A DNA stretch of 18,267 nt, from contig JBIKLI010000042.1 in NCBI GenBank assembly GCA_044359885.1, positions 1 to 18,267 of the forward strand, written 5' to 3'. The DNA is from CAIOSQ01 sp044359885 (GTDB taxonomy: Bacteria > Pseudomonadota > Alphaproteobacteria > CACIAM-22H2). The position numbers were made by a program, and so were the translations under genes. Shown here piece after piece: positions 1 to 7,267 of the stretch. Below the pieces are notes generated by a model. It saw nothing but the letters and a program-made list of their open reading frames with translations. It did no database searches and was not told where the DNA came from. Every line of letters starts with the position of its first letter. The first letter of the stretch is position 1.

Positions 1-80
1 CGGCCGCCCGCGTCATAGGCGAGGCCGACTACGAAGGCGCCGAGTTCGAGCGAACGGCGCGGCGGGCCGGAAACCGTCAT
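1..80 (-). CDS. N-terminus of a truncated protein, possibly WD40-repeat
   Basis: The minus strand has an ATG at 80 followed by 26 open codons running off the window edge. The readable start is M-T-V-S-G-P-P-R-R-S, then L-E-L-G-A-F-V-V-G-L-A-Y-D-A-G-G-R. The ATG lies 19 bp after the stop of the CobW-type GTPase on the same strand, so the two probably share a transcript. In alphaproteobacteria, CobW/Zur-regulated genes are often followed by a WD40-repeat protein, and a short stretch resembling the start of a beta-propeller blade fits that. The WD40 call therefore rests mainly on neighbourhood knowledge. The reading frame itself is directly visible but short, so the gene could be something else. 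Confidence 0.55.
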   Translation of the reverse strand, partial: MTVSGPPRRSLELGAFVVGLAYDAGG

Positions 81-99
81 GGGGCGACGCGCCGGCGTC

Positions 100-1212
100 T
101 CAGCGCGCCTGGGCGCAGGCCTTGAAGCCCCGCGCCAGCGCGTCGGCGTCGAGGTTGCGCCCGATGAAGACCATCTTGCTGGTCCGCGCGTCGGCGGTGC
201 GCCAGGGCTGTCCCCAGTTGGAATCCATGATCATGTGCACGCCCTGGAAGACCAGACGCCGGTCCTCGCCGTCGACCGCCAGCACGCCCTTCGACCGCAA
301 TATGTCCTGACCCTTCTGCTGCAGGACCCCCGAGATCCACATCCGGAAACGGTCGGGATTGACGGGTCCGTCGATGGTCACGGACACGCTCTTGATCTCC
401 GTGTCGTGCAGCGGATTGGCGGCGTGGTCGTGATGATGATGGTCGTGATCATGGTCGTGCCCATGATCGTGGTGGCCGTGCCCGTGGTGGTCGTGACCGT
501 GGTGATGGTCATGGCCGTGGTCGTGGTCGTGGCCCTTCGCGAAATGATCGTCGCTGCGGCGCAGGAATTCGGGCTCGATCGACAGGATGCGTTCCAGGTC
601 GAAGGCGCCGCGATCCAGGATCTTGTCCAGTTCGATGACGCTGCGCTCGGTGCGGAAGATGCGTGCGTACCGGTTGATCTGCCTGATCGTCGCCTCGACC
701 GTCCGCAGTTGCTCGGGCGGAACCAGATCGGTCTTGTTGAGCAGGATGACGTCCGCGAAGGCCACCTGATCCTCGGCCTCGTGGCTGTCCTTCAACCGGT
801 CGAGGAAGAACTTGGCGTCGACCACGGTCACGATGGCGTCGAGCTTGGTGCGCGCGCGGACTTCGTCGTCGGAAAAGAAGGTCTGCGCCACCGGTGCCGG
901 CGCCGCCAGCCCGGTGGTCTCGATGATGATCGCGTCCAGCTTGTCGGCGCGCTTCATCAGCCCGCCGATGATCCGGATCAGGTCGCCGCGCACGGTGCAG
1001 CAGATGCACCCGTTGTTCATCTCGAAGATCTCTTCGTCGGCGTCGACGACCAGCTCGTTGTCGATCCCGACCTCGCCGAACTCGTTGATGATCACGGCGT
1101 ATTTCTTGCCGTGCTGCTCGGTGAGGATGCGGTTGAGCAGCGTCGTCTTGCCGGCACCGAGATAGCCGGTCAGCACGGTCACGGGGATCTGGGTGGGCGC
1201 GCCGATGGTCAT
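100..1212 (-). CDS. CobW/COG0523 family GTP-dependent metallochaperone
   Basis: A 370-residue G3E-family P-loop GTPase thought to load a metal, usually zinc or cobalt, onto client proteins in the cytoplasm. Walker A is GYLGAGKT at residues 16-23. The family metal site CxCC is C69, C71 and C72. The guanine-specificity motif NKTD is at 159-162. The CobW C-terminal domain starts near residue 272. Between the two domains, residues 228-263 contain 22 His interspersed with Asp and Gly, a likely metal reservoir or sensing loop. The ATG at 1212 lies six residues before the first beta strand, and no better start is visible. The gene diverges from the enolase-superfamily gene across a 192-bp gap and is followed 19 bp later by a probable operon partner. 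Zinc (Zur) control is typical of this group, but I could not identify a Zur box with confidence. Confidence 0.95.
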   Translation of the reverse strand: MTIGAPTQIPVTVLTGYLGAGKTTLLNRILTEQHGKKYAVIINEFGEVGIDNELVVDADEEIFEMNNGCICCTVRGDLIRIIGGLMKRADKLDAIIIETTGLAAPAPVAQTFFSDDEVRARTKLDAIVTVVDAKFFLDRLKDSHEAEDQVAFADVILLNKTDLVPPEQLRTVEATIRQINRYARIFRTERSVIELDKILDRGAFDLERILSIEPEFLRRSDDHFAKGHDHDHGHDHHHGHDHHGHGHHDHGHDHDHDHHHHDHAANPLHDTEIKSVSVTIDGPVNPDRFRMWISGVLQQKGQDILRSKGVLAVDGEDRRLVFQGVHMIMDSNWGQPWRTADARTSKMVFIGRNLDADALARGFKACAQAR

Positions 1213-1247
1213 GGCTTCGCGGCTCCGCGGCTGGTGTCGGGAATACC

Positions 1248-1257
1248 CCTATATAGG
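1248..1257. promoter_or_regulatory. Palindrome CCTATATAGG upstream of the CobW gene
   Basis: CCTATATAGG is perfectly self-complementary and lies 35-45 bp upstream of the CobW start, in the most AT-rich patch of a GC-rich gap. It could be a -10 element (TATATA) or the core of an operator. It does not extend outward as a longer inverted repeat, so assignment to Zur or another metalloregulator would be a guess. Confidence 0.35.
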
Positions 1258-1353
1258 CACTCGAGCCGCCGCCCGCCATCCCGCGCCGCCGGCACCGGTC
1301 AGCGCTCAGCGCTCGGGGTCAGCCACCTGACCTTCCGGCCCCCTTGCCTTTTC

Positions 1354-1381
1354 TTGATGCTTGCGGCCGTTGGGGTAGTGT
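1354..1381 (+). promoter_or_regulatory. Candidate promoter for the enolase-superfamily gene
   Basis: TTGATG at 1354-1359 and TAGTGT at 1376-1381 are separated by 16 bp and lie 24 bp before the ATG at 1405. The hexamers match the sigma-70 consensus only partly. Position and spacing are the main support. Confidence 0.35.
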
Positions 1382-1404
1382 CGCGCCCTCCGACGGAGTG
1401 TTTC

Positions 1405-2535
1405 ATGCCTCATGCCGATCTGGCGATCACCGACGTGATCGCCCATCCGCTGCGCGCGCGGCTGCCGAACGCGCAGCGCACCAGCCAGGGCGACTGGCCG
1501 TCGCTGGACATCGCCGTGGTCGAGGTCCGGACCGATGCCGGGATCGTCGGCTGGGGGGAATGCCTGGCGCGGACATCGTCGCCGGCCTATGCGGCGGTGG
1601 TCGAAGGCGTCCTCAAGCCGGTGCTGATCGGCCGCAATCCCTTCGAAGCGGCATCGCTGTGGCGCGCGATGCGCGGGCGGCTGACCGGCCGGGCCGGCGG
1701 CATGCTGATCGAGTCGATCGCGGGGGTCGACATCGCGCTGTGGGACATCATGGGCAAGGTCGCCGGGCTGCCGGTCCATCGCCTGCTCGGTGGCGCGGGG
1801 CGTCGCCAGGTCCTGGCCTATGCCTCGTCGATCAACTGGGCCGACGACGCGCGCGCCGCGGCCGAGACGCGCGACTGCCTGGCGCGCGGCTTCCGCGCCA
1901 TCAAGGTGAAGATCGGCCAGCCCGCCAACGCGGCGATCGCCCGGGCCGAGCAGATCCGCGCCATCGCCGGCGCGGACATCAAGCTTGCCGTCGACGCCAA
2001 CTGGGCCTTCGACATCGACGATGCGGCGCGGGTCGGCGACGCGCTCGCCGCCCTCGACTATTGGTGGTTCGAGGAACCGATCGTTCCCGAGGACATCGAT
2101 GGCTATCGCCGCCTGCGCGAGCGCACGCGCATCCGGCTGGCGGCCGGCGAAAGCGATTTCGTCGCCACCCAGGCCCGCGATCTGATCGCGACGCGCAGCG
2201 TCGGCATCATCCAGCCCGATGTCGCCCGCGCCGGCGGCATCACCGAGACGCGGCGAATCGCCGATCTGGCCGACGCCTTCCACGTCGCCTACGCCCCGCA
2301 TGTCGGCTGGTCGGGCGCGCTCTGCGCCGCCGCCAGCGTGCAGCTGGCGGCGGCGCAGCCCAATTTCCTGGTCTATGAATGCATGATCTTCGACAATCCG
2401 CTGCGCGAGGCCCTGCTGACCCGGCGCGTCGGCAGCTTCCAGGATCTGGCGGACGGCCATGCCGCCGTCCCCGAGGGCCCGGGCCTGGGCGTCGAGGTCG
2501 ACCGCGACGCCCTGGCCCGCCACACGATCCGCTGA
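1405..2535 (+). CDS. Enolase-superfamily (mandelate racemase/muconate lactonizing) enzyme
   Basis: A 376-residue enzyme of the enolase superfamily, which abstracts a proton alpha to a carboxylate to racemise, dehydrate or cycloisomerise its substrate. The N-terminal capping domain covers about residues 1-125, then the TIM barrel. Visible active-site residues are the KxK pair K167/K169, metal ligands D197, E223 or E224 and E249, the D272-H299 dyad and E325. KxK together with the Asp-His dyad is the pattern of the mandelate racemase subgroup. Racemases and acid-sugar dehydratases both occur there, so the substrate cannot be read from sequence. The ATG at 1405 is chosen because GGAG (1395-1398) precedes it by 6 nt; the frame is open upstream but has no comparable site. 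It is monocistronic, and its stop abuts the stop of the convergent solute-binding protein gene. A link to that transport locus is possible but unproven. Confidence 0.92.
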   Translation: MPHADLAITDVIAHPLRARLPNAQRTSQGDWPSLDIAVVEVRTDAGIVGWGECLARTSSPAYAAVVEGVLKPVLIGRNPFEAASLWRAMRGRLTGRAGGMLIESIAGVDIALWDIMGKVAGLPVHRLLGGAGRRQVLAYASSINWADDARAAAETRDCLARGFRAIKVKIGQPANAAIARAEQIRAIAGADIKLAVDANWAFDIDDAARVGDALAALDYWWFEEPIVPEDIDGYRRLRERTRIRLAAGESDFVATQARDLIATRSVGIIQPDVARAGGITETRRIADLADAFHVAYAPHVGWSGALCAAASVQLAAAQPNFLVYECMIFDNPLREALLTRRVGSFQDLADGHAAVPEGPGLGVEVDRDALARHTIR

Positions 2536-3828
2536 TCAGCCGAGCAGCGGCCGCACGCGCACCGCGAGATCGTCCATCGCCTTCTGCGGCGTCTTCATGC
2601 CCAGCACCGCCGCCTCGGCCTCTTCCTTGAAGAAATCGGCCGCGCGCTGCGCCTGGTCGAAGGCCGGCATCGGGGCGCGCGCCACCAGCAGGACCTTCTT
2701 CTCCTCCTCGGCATAGGCGAGGCGCTGCTTGACCCGCGGATCGTCATAGGCCGAGGCGCGCACCGGACCGTTGCCGTTGATCGCGGTCATCACCGTCGAT
2801 TCCTTGGACGACATCGCGCGGATCAGCTCCCAGGCCTGCTCCTTGTTGCGCGCGTTCTTGGGGATGCCCATGCCCCAGAACTCGACCTTCGCCGGCGCCA
2901 CCGCATACTTGCCCAGCAGGTCGCGGCTGACGGGGATCGGCACGGTCTTGAGCTTGCCCGGGAACTGCGAGCGCGCGGGGTCGTTGTAGATCTGGGTGCG
3001 GCCCATCGAGGCGTAGTTGAACGCCGCGCGACCGTTCTGCATCCAGGTCGCGACCTCCTCGTTCTGGATCGTCGCGAAATTGCGCGGGAAGGCACCGGCG
3101 ACGAACAATTCGCGCAGCACCGTCAGCGCCCGGACCATCGCCGGTTCGTTGGCGGCGAACTTCATGTCGGGCGTGATGAACTCGCCGTCCCAGGCGCGCG
3201 CCAGATCGATGACGTTGGGATAGGTCACGCCCGGCAGCACGAAGCCCACGACCGGCGTGCCGTTCGCGCGGGTATAGGTGCAACGCTTGATCGCCTCGAT
3301 CAGTTCCTCGACCGTCTTCGGCGGCGCGGTGATCCCCCGCTCGGCCAGGATCTCCTCGTTGTAGTGCATGCCGGACGAGGCGTGGCGAAACGGAACCGCG
3401 ATCAGCTGGCCGTCGATCCGGTAACCGGCCATCAGCCCGGGAAACACATCTTCCGGCGCCTCGATCGGCGCGCGCGCCATCCACGGGTCCAGGGGCTCGA
3501 AGAGGCTGGCGGCGCGCGGCGTGATCTGGGTGTTGACCAGGAACGCGATGTCGACCGACGTCTCGCGCAGGCTGGTCTCGCGCAGCACGCGTTCCCAGAG
3601 CGGGCCGGTGTCGAAAGTCACCCATTCGACCGCGATCTTCGTGCGGTCGGTGAAGCCCTTCGTGATGTCGCCGCCCTGGGCGCCGGTGGCGACGGTCTGA
3701 TGCACGCGATGGGCGAAGACGCTGAGCTTCTGCGGCGCCTGGGCGCCCGCCGGGAACCCGGCGGCGGTCAGGGCGGCGGCGGATCCGAACAATCCGATCC
3801 GGAGCGTGTCGCGACGAGTCATGGTCAT
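2536..3828 (-). CDS. ABC transporter solute-binding protein (family 1), copy 1
   Basis: A 430-residue periplasmic binding protein of the type that serves CUT1 carbohydrate importers. The N-terminus has a twin-arginine-like signal, T-R-R-D-T-L-R followed by a hydrophobic segment, with a plausible cleavage site after AQA near residue 31, suggesting Tat export. The mature part is a typical two-lobed extracellular solute-binding protein, and its length is normal for the family. AGGGAG lies 8 nt before the ATG at 3828; an in-frame ATG at 3822 is the alternative start. It is the last gene of a leftward operon (PLP enzyme, deacylase, binding protein 2, this gene) and is about 81% identical, without gaps, to the preceding gene. 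A 90-bp gap with a promoter-like sequence precedes it, so it may also be transcribed separately. The cognate permeases are probably those at 8240-9951. The ligand is unknown. Confidence 0.93.
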   Translation of the reverse strand: MTMTRRDTLRIGLFGSAAALTAAGFPAGAQAPQKLSVFAHRVHQTVATGAQGGDITKGFTDRTKIAVEWVTFDTGPLWERVLRETSLRETSVDIAFLVNTQITPRAASLFEPLDPWMARAPIEAPEDVFPGLMAGYRIDGQLIAVPFRHASSGMHYNEEILAERGITAPPKTVEELIEAIKRCTYTRANGTPVVGFVLPGVTYPNVIDLARAWDGEFITPDMKFAANEPAMVRALTVLRELFVAGAFPRNFATIQNEEVATWMQNGRAAFNYASMGRTQIYNDPARSQFPGKLKTVPIPVSRDLLGKYAVAPAKVEFWGMGIPKNARNKEQAWELIRAMSSKESTVMTAINGNGPVRASAYDDPRVKQRLAYAEEEKKVLLVARAPMPAFDQAQRAADFFKEEAEAAVLGMKTPQKAMDDLAVRVRPLLG

Positions 3829-3855
3829 GGCGTGATCTCCCTGTTGATGGCGCCG

Positions 3856-3883
3856 AGTCTACGCGCCGGATCCATTGTGGCAA
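3856..3883 (-). promoter_or_regulatory. Candidate promoter for solute-binding protein copy 1
   Basis: On the minus strand TTGCCA (3878-3883) and TAGACT (3856-3861) are 16 bp apart and lie 28 bp upstream of the ATG at 3828. This is the only promoter-like pair I noticed in the 90-bp gap between the two binding-protein genes, and no convincing terminator was seen there. Confidence 0.4.
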
Positions 3884-3918
3884 GCCGCGGGCCCGGATGG
3901 ACGCGCGAACGGCGACGG

Positions 3919-5211
3919 TCAGGCGAGCAGGGGTCTGACGCGTATCGCCAGGTCGTCCATCGCCTTCTGTGGAGATTTCATGCCCAGCACCGCCGCTTCG
4001 GCTTCCTCCTTGAAGAAATCCGCGGCACGCTGCGCCTGGTCGAAGGCCGGCATCGGCGCGCGCGCCACCTGCAGCACCTTCCTCTCATCCTCGGCATAGG
4101 CCAGACGCTGCCGGACCCGGGGATCGGAATAGGCCGAGTCGCGCACCGGACCGTTGCCGTTGATCGCCGCCATCACCGTCGACTCCCTGGACGTCATCGC
4201 GCGGATCAGCTCCCAGGCCTGTTCCTTGTTGCGGGAATTGCGGGGCATCGCGATGCCCCAGAATTCGACGCCGGCGGGAGCCACCGGGTATTTTCCGAAA
4301 AGCTCGCGGCTGACCGGGATCGGCACGGTCTTCAGCCTGCCGGCGAATTGGGATTTCGCCGGGTCGTTGAAGATCTGCGTCCGGCTCATCGTGCCGTAGT
4401 TGAAGGCGGCGCGGCCGGTCTGCATCCAGGTCGCGACATCTTCCCACTGGATCGACACGAAGTTGCGCGGGAAGGCGCCGGCGACGAACAGGTCGCGCAG
4501 AATCGTCAGCGCCCTCACCATCGGCGGCTCGTTCGCGGCGAACCGCATGTCCGGGGTGATGAATTCGCCGTCCCAGGCGCGCGCCAGATGGATGACGTTC
4601 GTGTAGTGCAGCCCCTGCTGCACGAGGCCGATCACGGGCGTGCCGTTCGCCCGCGTGTAGGTGCAGGCCTTGATCATCTCCACCAGTTCCTCGATGCTCC
4701 GCGGCGGCGCCGAAAAGCCGCGCTCGGCCAGGATCTCCTCGTTGTAGTGAAGCCCGTTCGAAGCATGCCGGAACGGCACCGCGACCAGCTGCCCGGCGAC
4801 GCGGTAGCCCGACATCATCCCCGGGAAGATGTCGGCCGGATCCTCGATCGCCGCCCGCGCCATCCAGGGATCGAGCGGCTCGAACAGCGCCGCCGCGCGA
4901 GGGGTGATCTGCGTGTTGACGAGAAAGACGACGTCGACCGAGGTCTCCCGCAGGCTCGTTTCGCGAAGGACACGTTCCCAGAGCGGCGCGATGTCGAAGG
5001 TCGCCCATTCGACGGCGATCTTCGTGCGCTCGGTGAAACCCCGCGTGATGTCGCCGCCCTGGCTGCCGGTGGAAACGGTCTGGTGCACACGATGGCTGAA
5101 GACCGAAAGCTTCGGCGGCGTCTGGGCGGCCACCGGGAACCCCGCGGCGGCGAGTGCCGCAGCGGATCCGAACAGGCCGATGCGCAACACATCGCGGCGA
5201 TCGATCGTCAT
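3919..5211 (-). CDS. ABC transporter solute-binding protein (family 1), copy 2
   Basis: A 430-residue periplasmic binding protein, paralogue of the gene that follows it. The signal region D-R-R-D-V-L-R plus a hydrophobic stretch ending in VAAQ again looks like a Tat signal. The ATG at 5211 is preceded by a strong GGGAGGA with a 6-nt spacer; the longer open frame upstream overlaps the deacylase gene and lacks such a site. The start lies 31 bp after the deacylase stop, so it is probably co-transcribed with the deacylase and the PLP enzyme. It would deliver its ligand to the divergently encoded permeases. Compared with copy 1, changes such as N256 to W and the run near residues 198-202 (VLPGV against VQQGL) may alter ligand contacts. 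This is inference without a structure. Confidence 0.93.
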   Translation of the reverse strand: MTIDRRDVLRIGLFGSAAALAAAGFPVAAQTPPKLSVFSHRVHQTVSTGSQGGDITRGFTERTKIAVEWATFDIAPLWERVLRETSLRETSVDVVFLVNTQITPRAAALFEPLDPWMARAAIEDPADIFPGMMSGYRVAGQLVAVPFRHASNGLHYNEEILAERGFSAPPRSIEELVEMIKACTYTRANGTPVIGLVQQGLHYTNVIHLARAWDGEFITPDMRFAANEPPMVRALTILRDLFVAGAFPRNFVSIQWEDVATWMQTGRAAFNYGTMSRTQIFNDPAKSQFAGRLKTVPIPVSRELFGKYPVAPAGVEFWGIAMPRNSRNKEQAWELIRAMTSRESTVMAAINGNGPVRDSAYSDPRVRQRLAYAEDERKVLQVARAPMPAFDQAQRAADFFKEEAEAAVLGMKSPQKAMDDLAIRVRPLLA

Positions 5212-5242
5212 TGAAATTCCTCCCTGCGCGTTCCTGTTTTCT

Positions 5243-6241
5243 TCACATGTCGCTGGCGAGATGCGCGAGGCAGTCGCCGGGCGCGACGAGGCTGGGGACG
5301 CGCCGGCAGACGACCATGCCGTCGCCTTCGAAGCGCAGGGCGAGCGGCGCGCGGACCGGTTCCTCGGGGAAATGTATCCAGCCGGCCGGATCGCCCGCAC
5401 GCACCATGTCGCCCAGCGCGAAGCCGGGTTCGAACAGGCCGCGCACCGGGGCGTAGACGTAATGCGCCGCACCGATCACCCGCATGAAGCGCGGCGCCGC
5501 CGCAGGCCGCGCCGGCGGTTCGATCATGCCGAGATGCGCGAGGAAGCGGCGGACCCCCTGATCGGCGACCGCCTGGGTGGCGGGCCGCGTCGTGCCGGCG
5601 CCGCCGATCTCGGTGCCGAAGCTCAGGTGTCCGGCGGCGAGCGCCGCGGCCGAAAGCGAGCGCGCCGTCTGCGGCTTTTCGATCATGATCGCGAGCGGCG
5701 CGCCGAAGGCGGCGAGCGCGGCGCGCTGCGCGGCGCGCGCGGCATCGTCCGACGGCACCCGCGCGAAGGCGCTCGGAAGGTATTCCAGCGACGATCCGCC
5801 CGAATGGAGATCGAGGCTGGCCTGGGTCTGCGGCAGCAGGACGCTGGTCACATAGCAGGCGATCTGCTCGGTGGGCGTCCCCTCGGGGTCGCCGGGAAAG
5901 ACGCGGTTCAGATTGCCGCCGTCGATCGGCGAGGTCCGCCTTCCGGCCGCCGCGGCCGGGAGGTTGAGCCGCGGCATGACGATGATGCGGCCGCGCAGCG
6001 CCGACGGATCGAGTTCGCGGATCAATTTCAGCAACGCGATCTGACCCTCGTATTCGTCGCCGTGATTGCCCGCGGTCAGCAGGACGCTGGGTCCGGCACC
6101 GCCCTTGATCGCGGCGATCGGCACGGGAATCCAGCCATAGGCGCTCTCGTGGCTGGAATAGGGCAGCCGCACATGCCCGACATGGCGACCCGGCGCGTCG
6201 AGATCGATGTCGGCGCGCAACGGCGAGAGGGGGACGGTCAT
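5243..6241 (-). CDS. AstE/AspA-family zinc deacylase, DoeB-like
   Basis: A 332-residue cytoplasmic zinc hydrolase of the succinylglutamate desuccinylase/aspartoacylase family, which removes an acyl group from N-acyl amino acids. Zinc ligands are visible as H60 and E63 in GNHGDEYEG and H146 in DLHSGG. E211 in TEIGG is the likely general base. The GGNLNRVFPGD segment (108-118) fits the substrate carboxylate-binding region. Overall wording and length resemble DoeB, the N-acetyl-diaminobutyrate deacetylase of ectoine breakdown, but no DoeA, DoeC or DoeD gene is nearby, so the substrate need not be ectoine-derived. The ATG at 6241 overlaps the stop of the upstream PLP-enzyme gene (ATGA), indicating translational coupling. 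The next gene downstream is a solute-binding protein 31 bp away. The family call is firm; the substrate is inferred. Confidence 0.9.
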   Translation of the reverse strand: MTVPLSPLRADIDLDAPGRHVGHVRLPYSSHESAYGWIPVPIAAIKGGAGPSVLLTAGNHGDEYEGQIALLKLIRELDPSALRGRIIVMPRLNLPAAAAGRRTSPIDGGNLNRVFPGDPEGTPTEQIACYVTSVLLPQTQASLDLHSGGSSLEYLPSAFARVPSDDAARAAQRAALAAFGAPLAIMIEKPQTARSLSAAALAAGHLSFGTEIGGAGTTRPATQAVADQGVRRFLAHLGMIEPPARPAAAPRFMRVIGAAHYVYAPVRGLFEPGFALGDMVRAGDPAGWIHFPEEPVRAPLALRFEGDGMVVCRRVPSLVAPGDCLAHLASDM

Positions 6242-7260
6242 GGCGTGGCCTCGAAGGCGTCGAGATTGGCGAACAGGCCGGGCGTTCCGCCCGAATGCAG
6301 GAAGACGATCCGCTCGGCGGCGCCGATCCGGCCGTCGCGCAGGCAGGCGGCGAGCCCCGCCATCGCCTTGCCGGTATAGACCGGATCCAGGACCATCCCT
6401 TCGCGCGCGCCCGCAAGCCGGACCGCGGCGACGCCCGCCGGGCTGGGCGTGCCATAGGCGGCGCCGACGAAGCCATCGATCATGTCGAAATCCGCGGCCT
6501 CGAGCGCCGGGCCGCCGGCAAGCAGCGGCAGCGCGCGCTGCGCCGCCTCGACGACCCAGGGGACGAGACGCGACGCGGGCTGCTGGACGGTGATGCCGCT
6601 GACGCGGCAGCGGCGGCCCGCGCGTTTCAGGCCCAGCGCGATCCCCGCGAGCGTCAGGCTGGACCCGCAGGCCAGCACCAGCCGGTCGGGATCGATGCCC
6701 TGGGCCGCGAATTGCGCGTCGAGCTCGCCGGCACCGGCGGCCCAGGCGGCGACGCCCAGCCCCGCGCTGGTGCCGGTCAGATGGATCACATACGGACGAT
6801 GGCCCTGCCCCCGCAGTTCCTCGGCAAGCGCGTCGAGCGCCTGCCGCGCGCGGGGGTCCCAGGGATCCTTGACGTCGAGGAAACGGATATCGGCCCCGAA
6901 CAGACCGTCGAGGAACAGGTTCCCGGCCGCACGCGTCGGCGCGGCGCCGCGCAACAGCAGCGCGCAGCGAAGCCCCAGCTTCGCCGCGGTGCCGGCCAGG
7001 GCGCGGCAGAAATTGGATTGCTGTCCGGCGGTCGAAATCACCGCGTCGCAGCCTTGCGCCAGCGCGTCGGCAAGCAGCAGATCGAGCTGGCGGATCTTGT
7101 TGCCGCCCAGCGCCGGGCCCGACAGATCCTCGCGCTTCACATGCAGCGACGCGACGCCCAGCGCGGCCGCGAGGCGCGGCGCGGCCTCGAGCGGCGTCGG
7201 GAAGGCGCCCAGCCGCAACGGCGGCGCGACCGAGGCAGCGAAGCAAAGTTTCTCATTCAT
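6238..7260 (-). CDS. D-cysteine desulfhydrase/ACC deaminase family PLP enzyme
   Basis: A 340-residue fold-type II PLP enzyme. K55 in LGGNKIRQLD is the Schiff-base lysine, and Q81-S82-N83 is the usual QSN segment. The C-terminal PVYTGKAM (293-300) and LHSGG motifs carry T296 and S323, where ACC deaminases have Glu and Leu; this favours a D-cysteine desulfhydrase-like beta-elimination/deamination over ring opening. The glycine-rich phosphate cup is GSSLT (199-203), not the usual GSGGT. The ATG at 7260 is chosen because it opens the conserved N-terminus; its ribosome binding site is weak (GTGAG 10 nt upstream). It is the first gene of the leftward operon and diverges from the RpiR-type regulator. 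The partner deacylase suggests it acts on the amino acid that enzyme releases. Confidence 0.88.
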   Translation of the reverse strand: MNEKLCFAASVAPPLRLGAFPTPLEAAPRLAAALGVASLHVKREDLSGPALGGNKIRQLDLLLADALAQGCDAVISTAGQQSNFCRALAGTAAKLGLRCALLLRGAAPTRAAGNLFLDGLFGADIRFLDVKDPWDPRARQALDALAEELRGQGHRPYVIHLTGTSAGLGVAAWAAGAGELDAQFAAQGIDPDRLVLACGSSLTLAGIALGLKRAGRRCRVSGITVQQPASRLVPWVVEAAQRALPLLAGGPALEAADFDMIDGFVGAAYGTPSPAGVAAVRLAGAREGMVLDPVYTGKAMAGLAACLRDGRIGAAERIVFLHSGGTPGLFANLDAFEATP

Positions 7261-7267
7261 GACGTCA

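Larger units (their letters stand above)
1213..1404. other. Divergent intergenic region, cobW-like / enolase-superfamily
   Basis: These 192 bp separate two outward-facing genes and must carry both promoters. I see a perfect 10-bp palindrome nearer the CobW side, two tandem copies of TCAGCGC at 1299-1312, and a candidate plus-strand promoter near 1354-1381. No small gene is supported: the frames open across it are extensions of GC-rich shadow frames without ribosome binding sites. Confidence 0.6.
2536..5211 (-). repeat. Tandem gene duplication of a solute-binding protein
   Basis: Two head-to-tail genes (2536-3828 and 3919-5211) encode 430-residue proteins that align end to end without a gap. 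Counting by eye I find 83 differing positions, about 81% identity. The differences are spread along the whole length, with clusters near residues 121-140, 171-180, 191-210 and 251-290. The pattern suggests duplication followed by substantial divergence, possibly in ligand preference. Confidence 0.9.

Noticed and set aside
1299..1312. Tandem TCAGCGC repeat as an operator or CRISPR-like unit
   Set aside because: Only two 7-bp copies in GC-rich DNA; no spacer structure and no further copies nearby.
79..1404. Long open plus-strand frame, including a Val/Met-rich hydrophobic stretch near 421-540 that looks like a membrane segment
   Set aside because: It is the antisense of the CobW-family gene; the Val/Met run is the complement of the His-Asp codon repeat. 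The real gene in this frame starts at 1405 with a ribosome binding site.
3364..5214. Long plus-strand frame antisense to the two solute-binding protein genes
   Set aside because: Arg/His-rich low-complexity translation without any recognisable domain, opposite two conserved genes; it also repeats because the genes are duplicated.
5243..6241. Calling an ectoine degradation operon
   Set aside because: Only the deacylase resembles that pathway; no ectoine hydrolase, transaminase, semialdehyde dehydrogenase or ectoine-type regulator is present.
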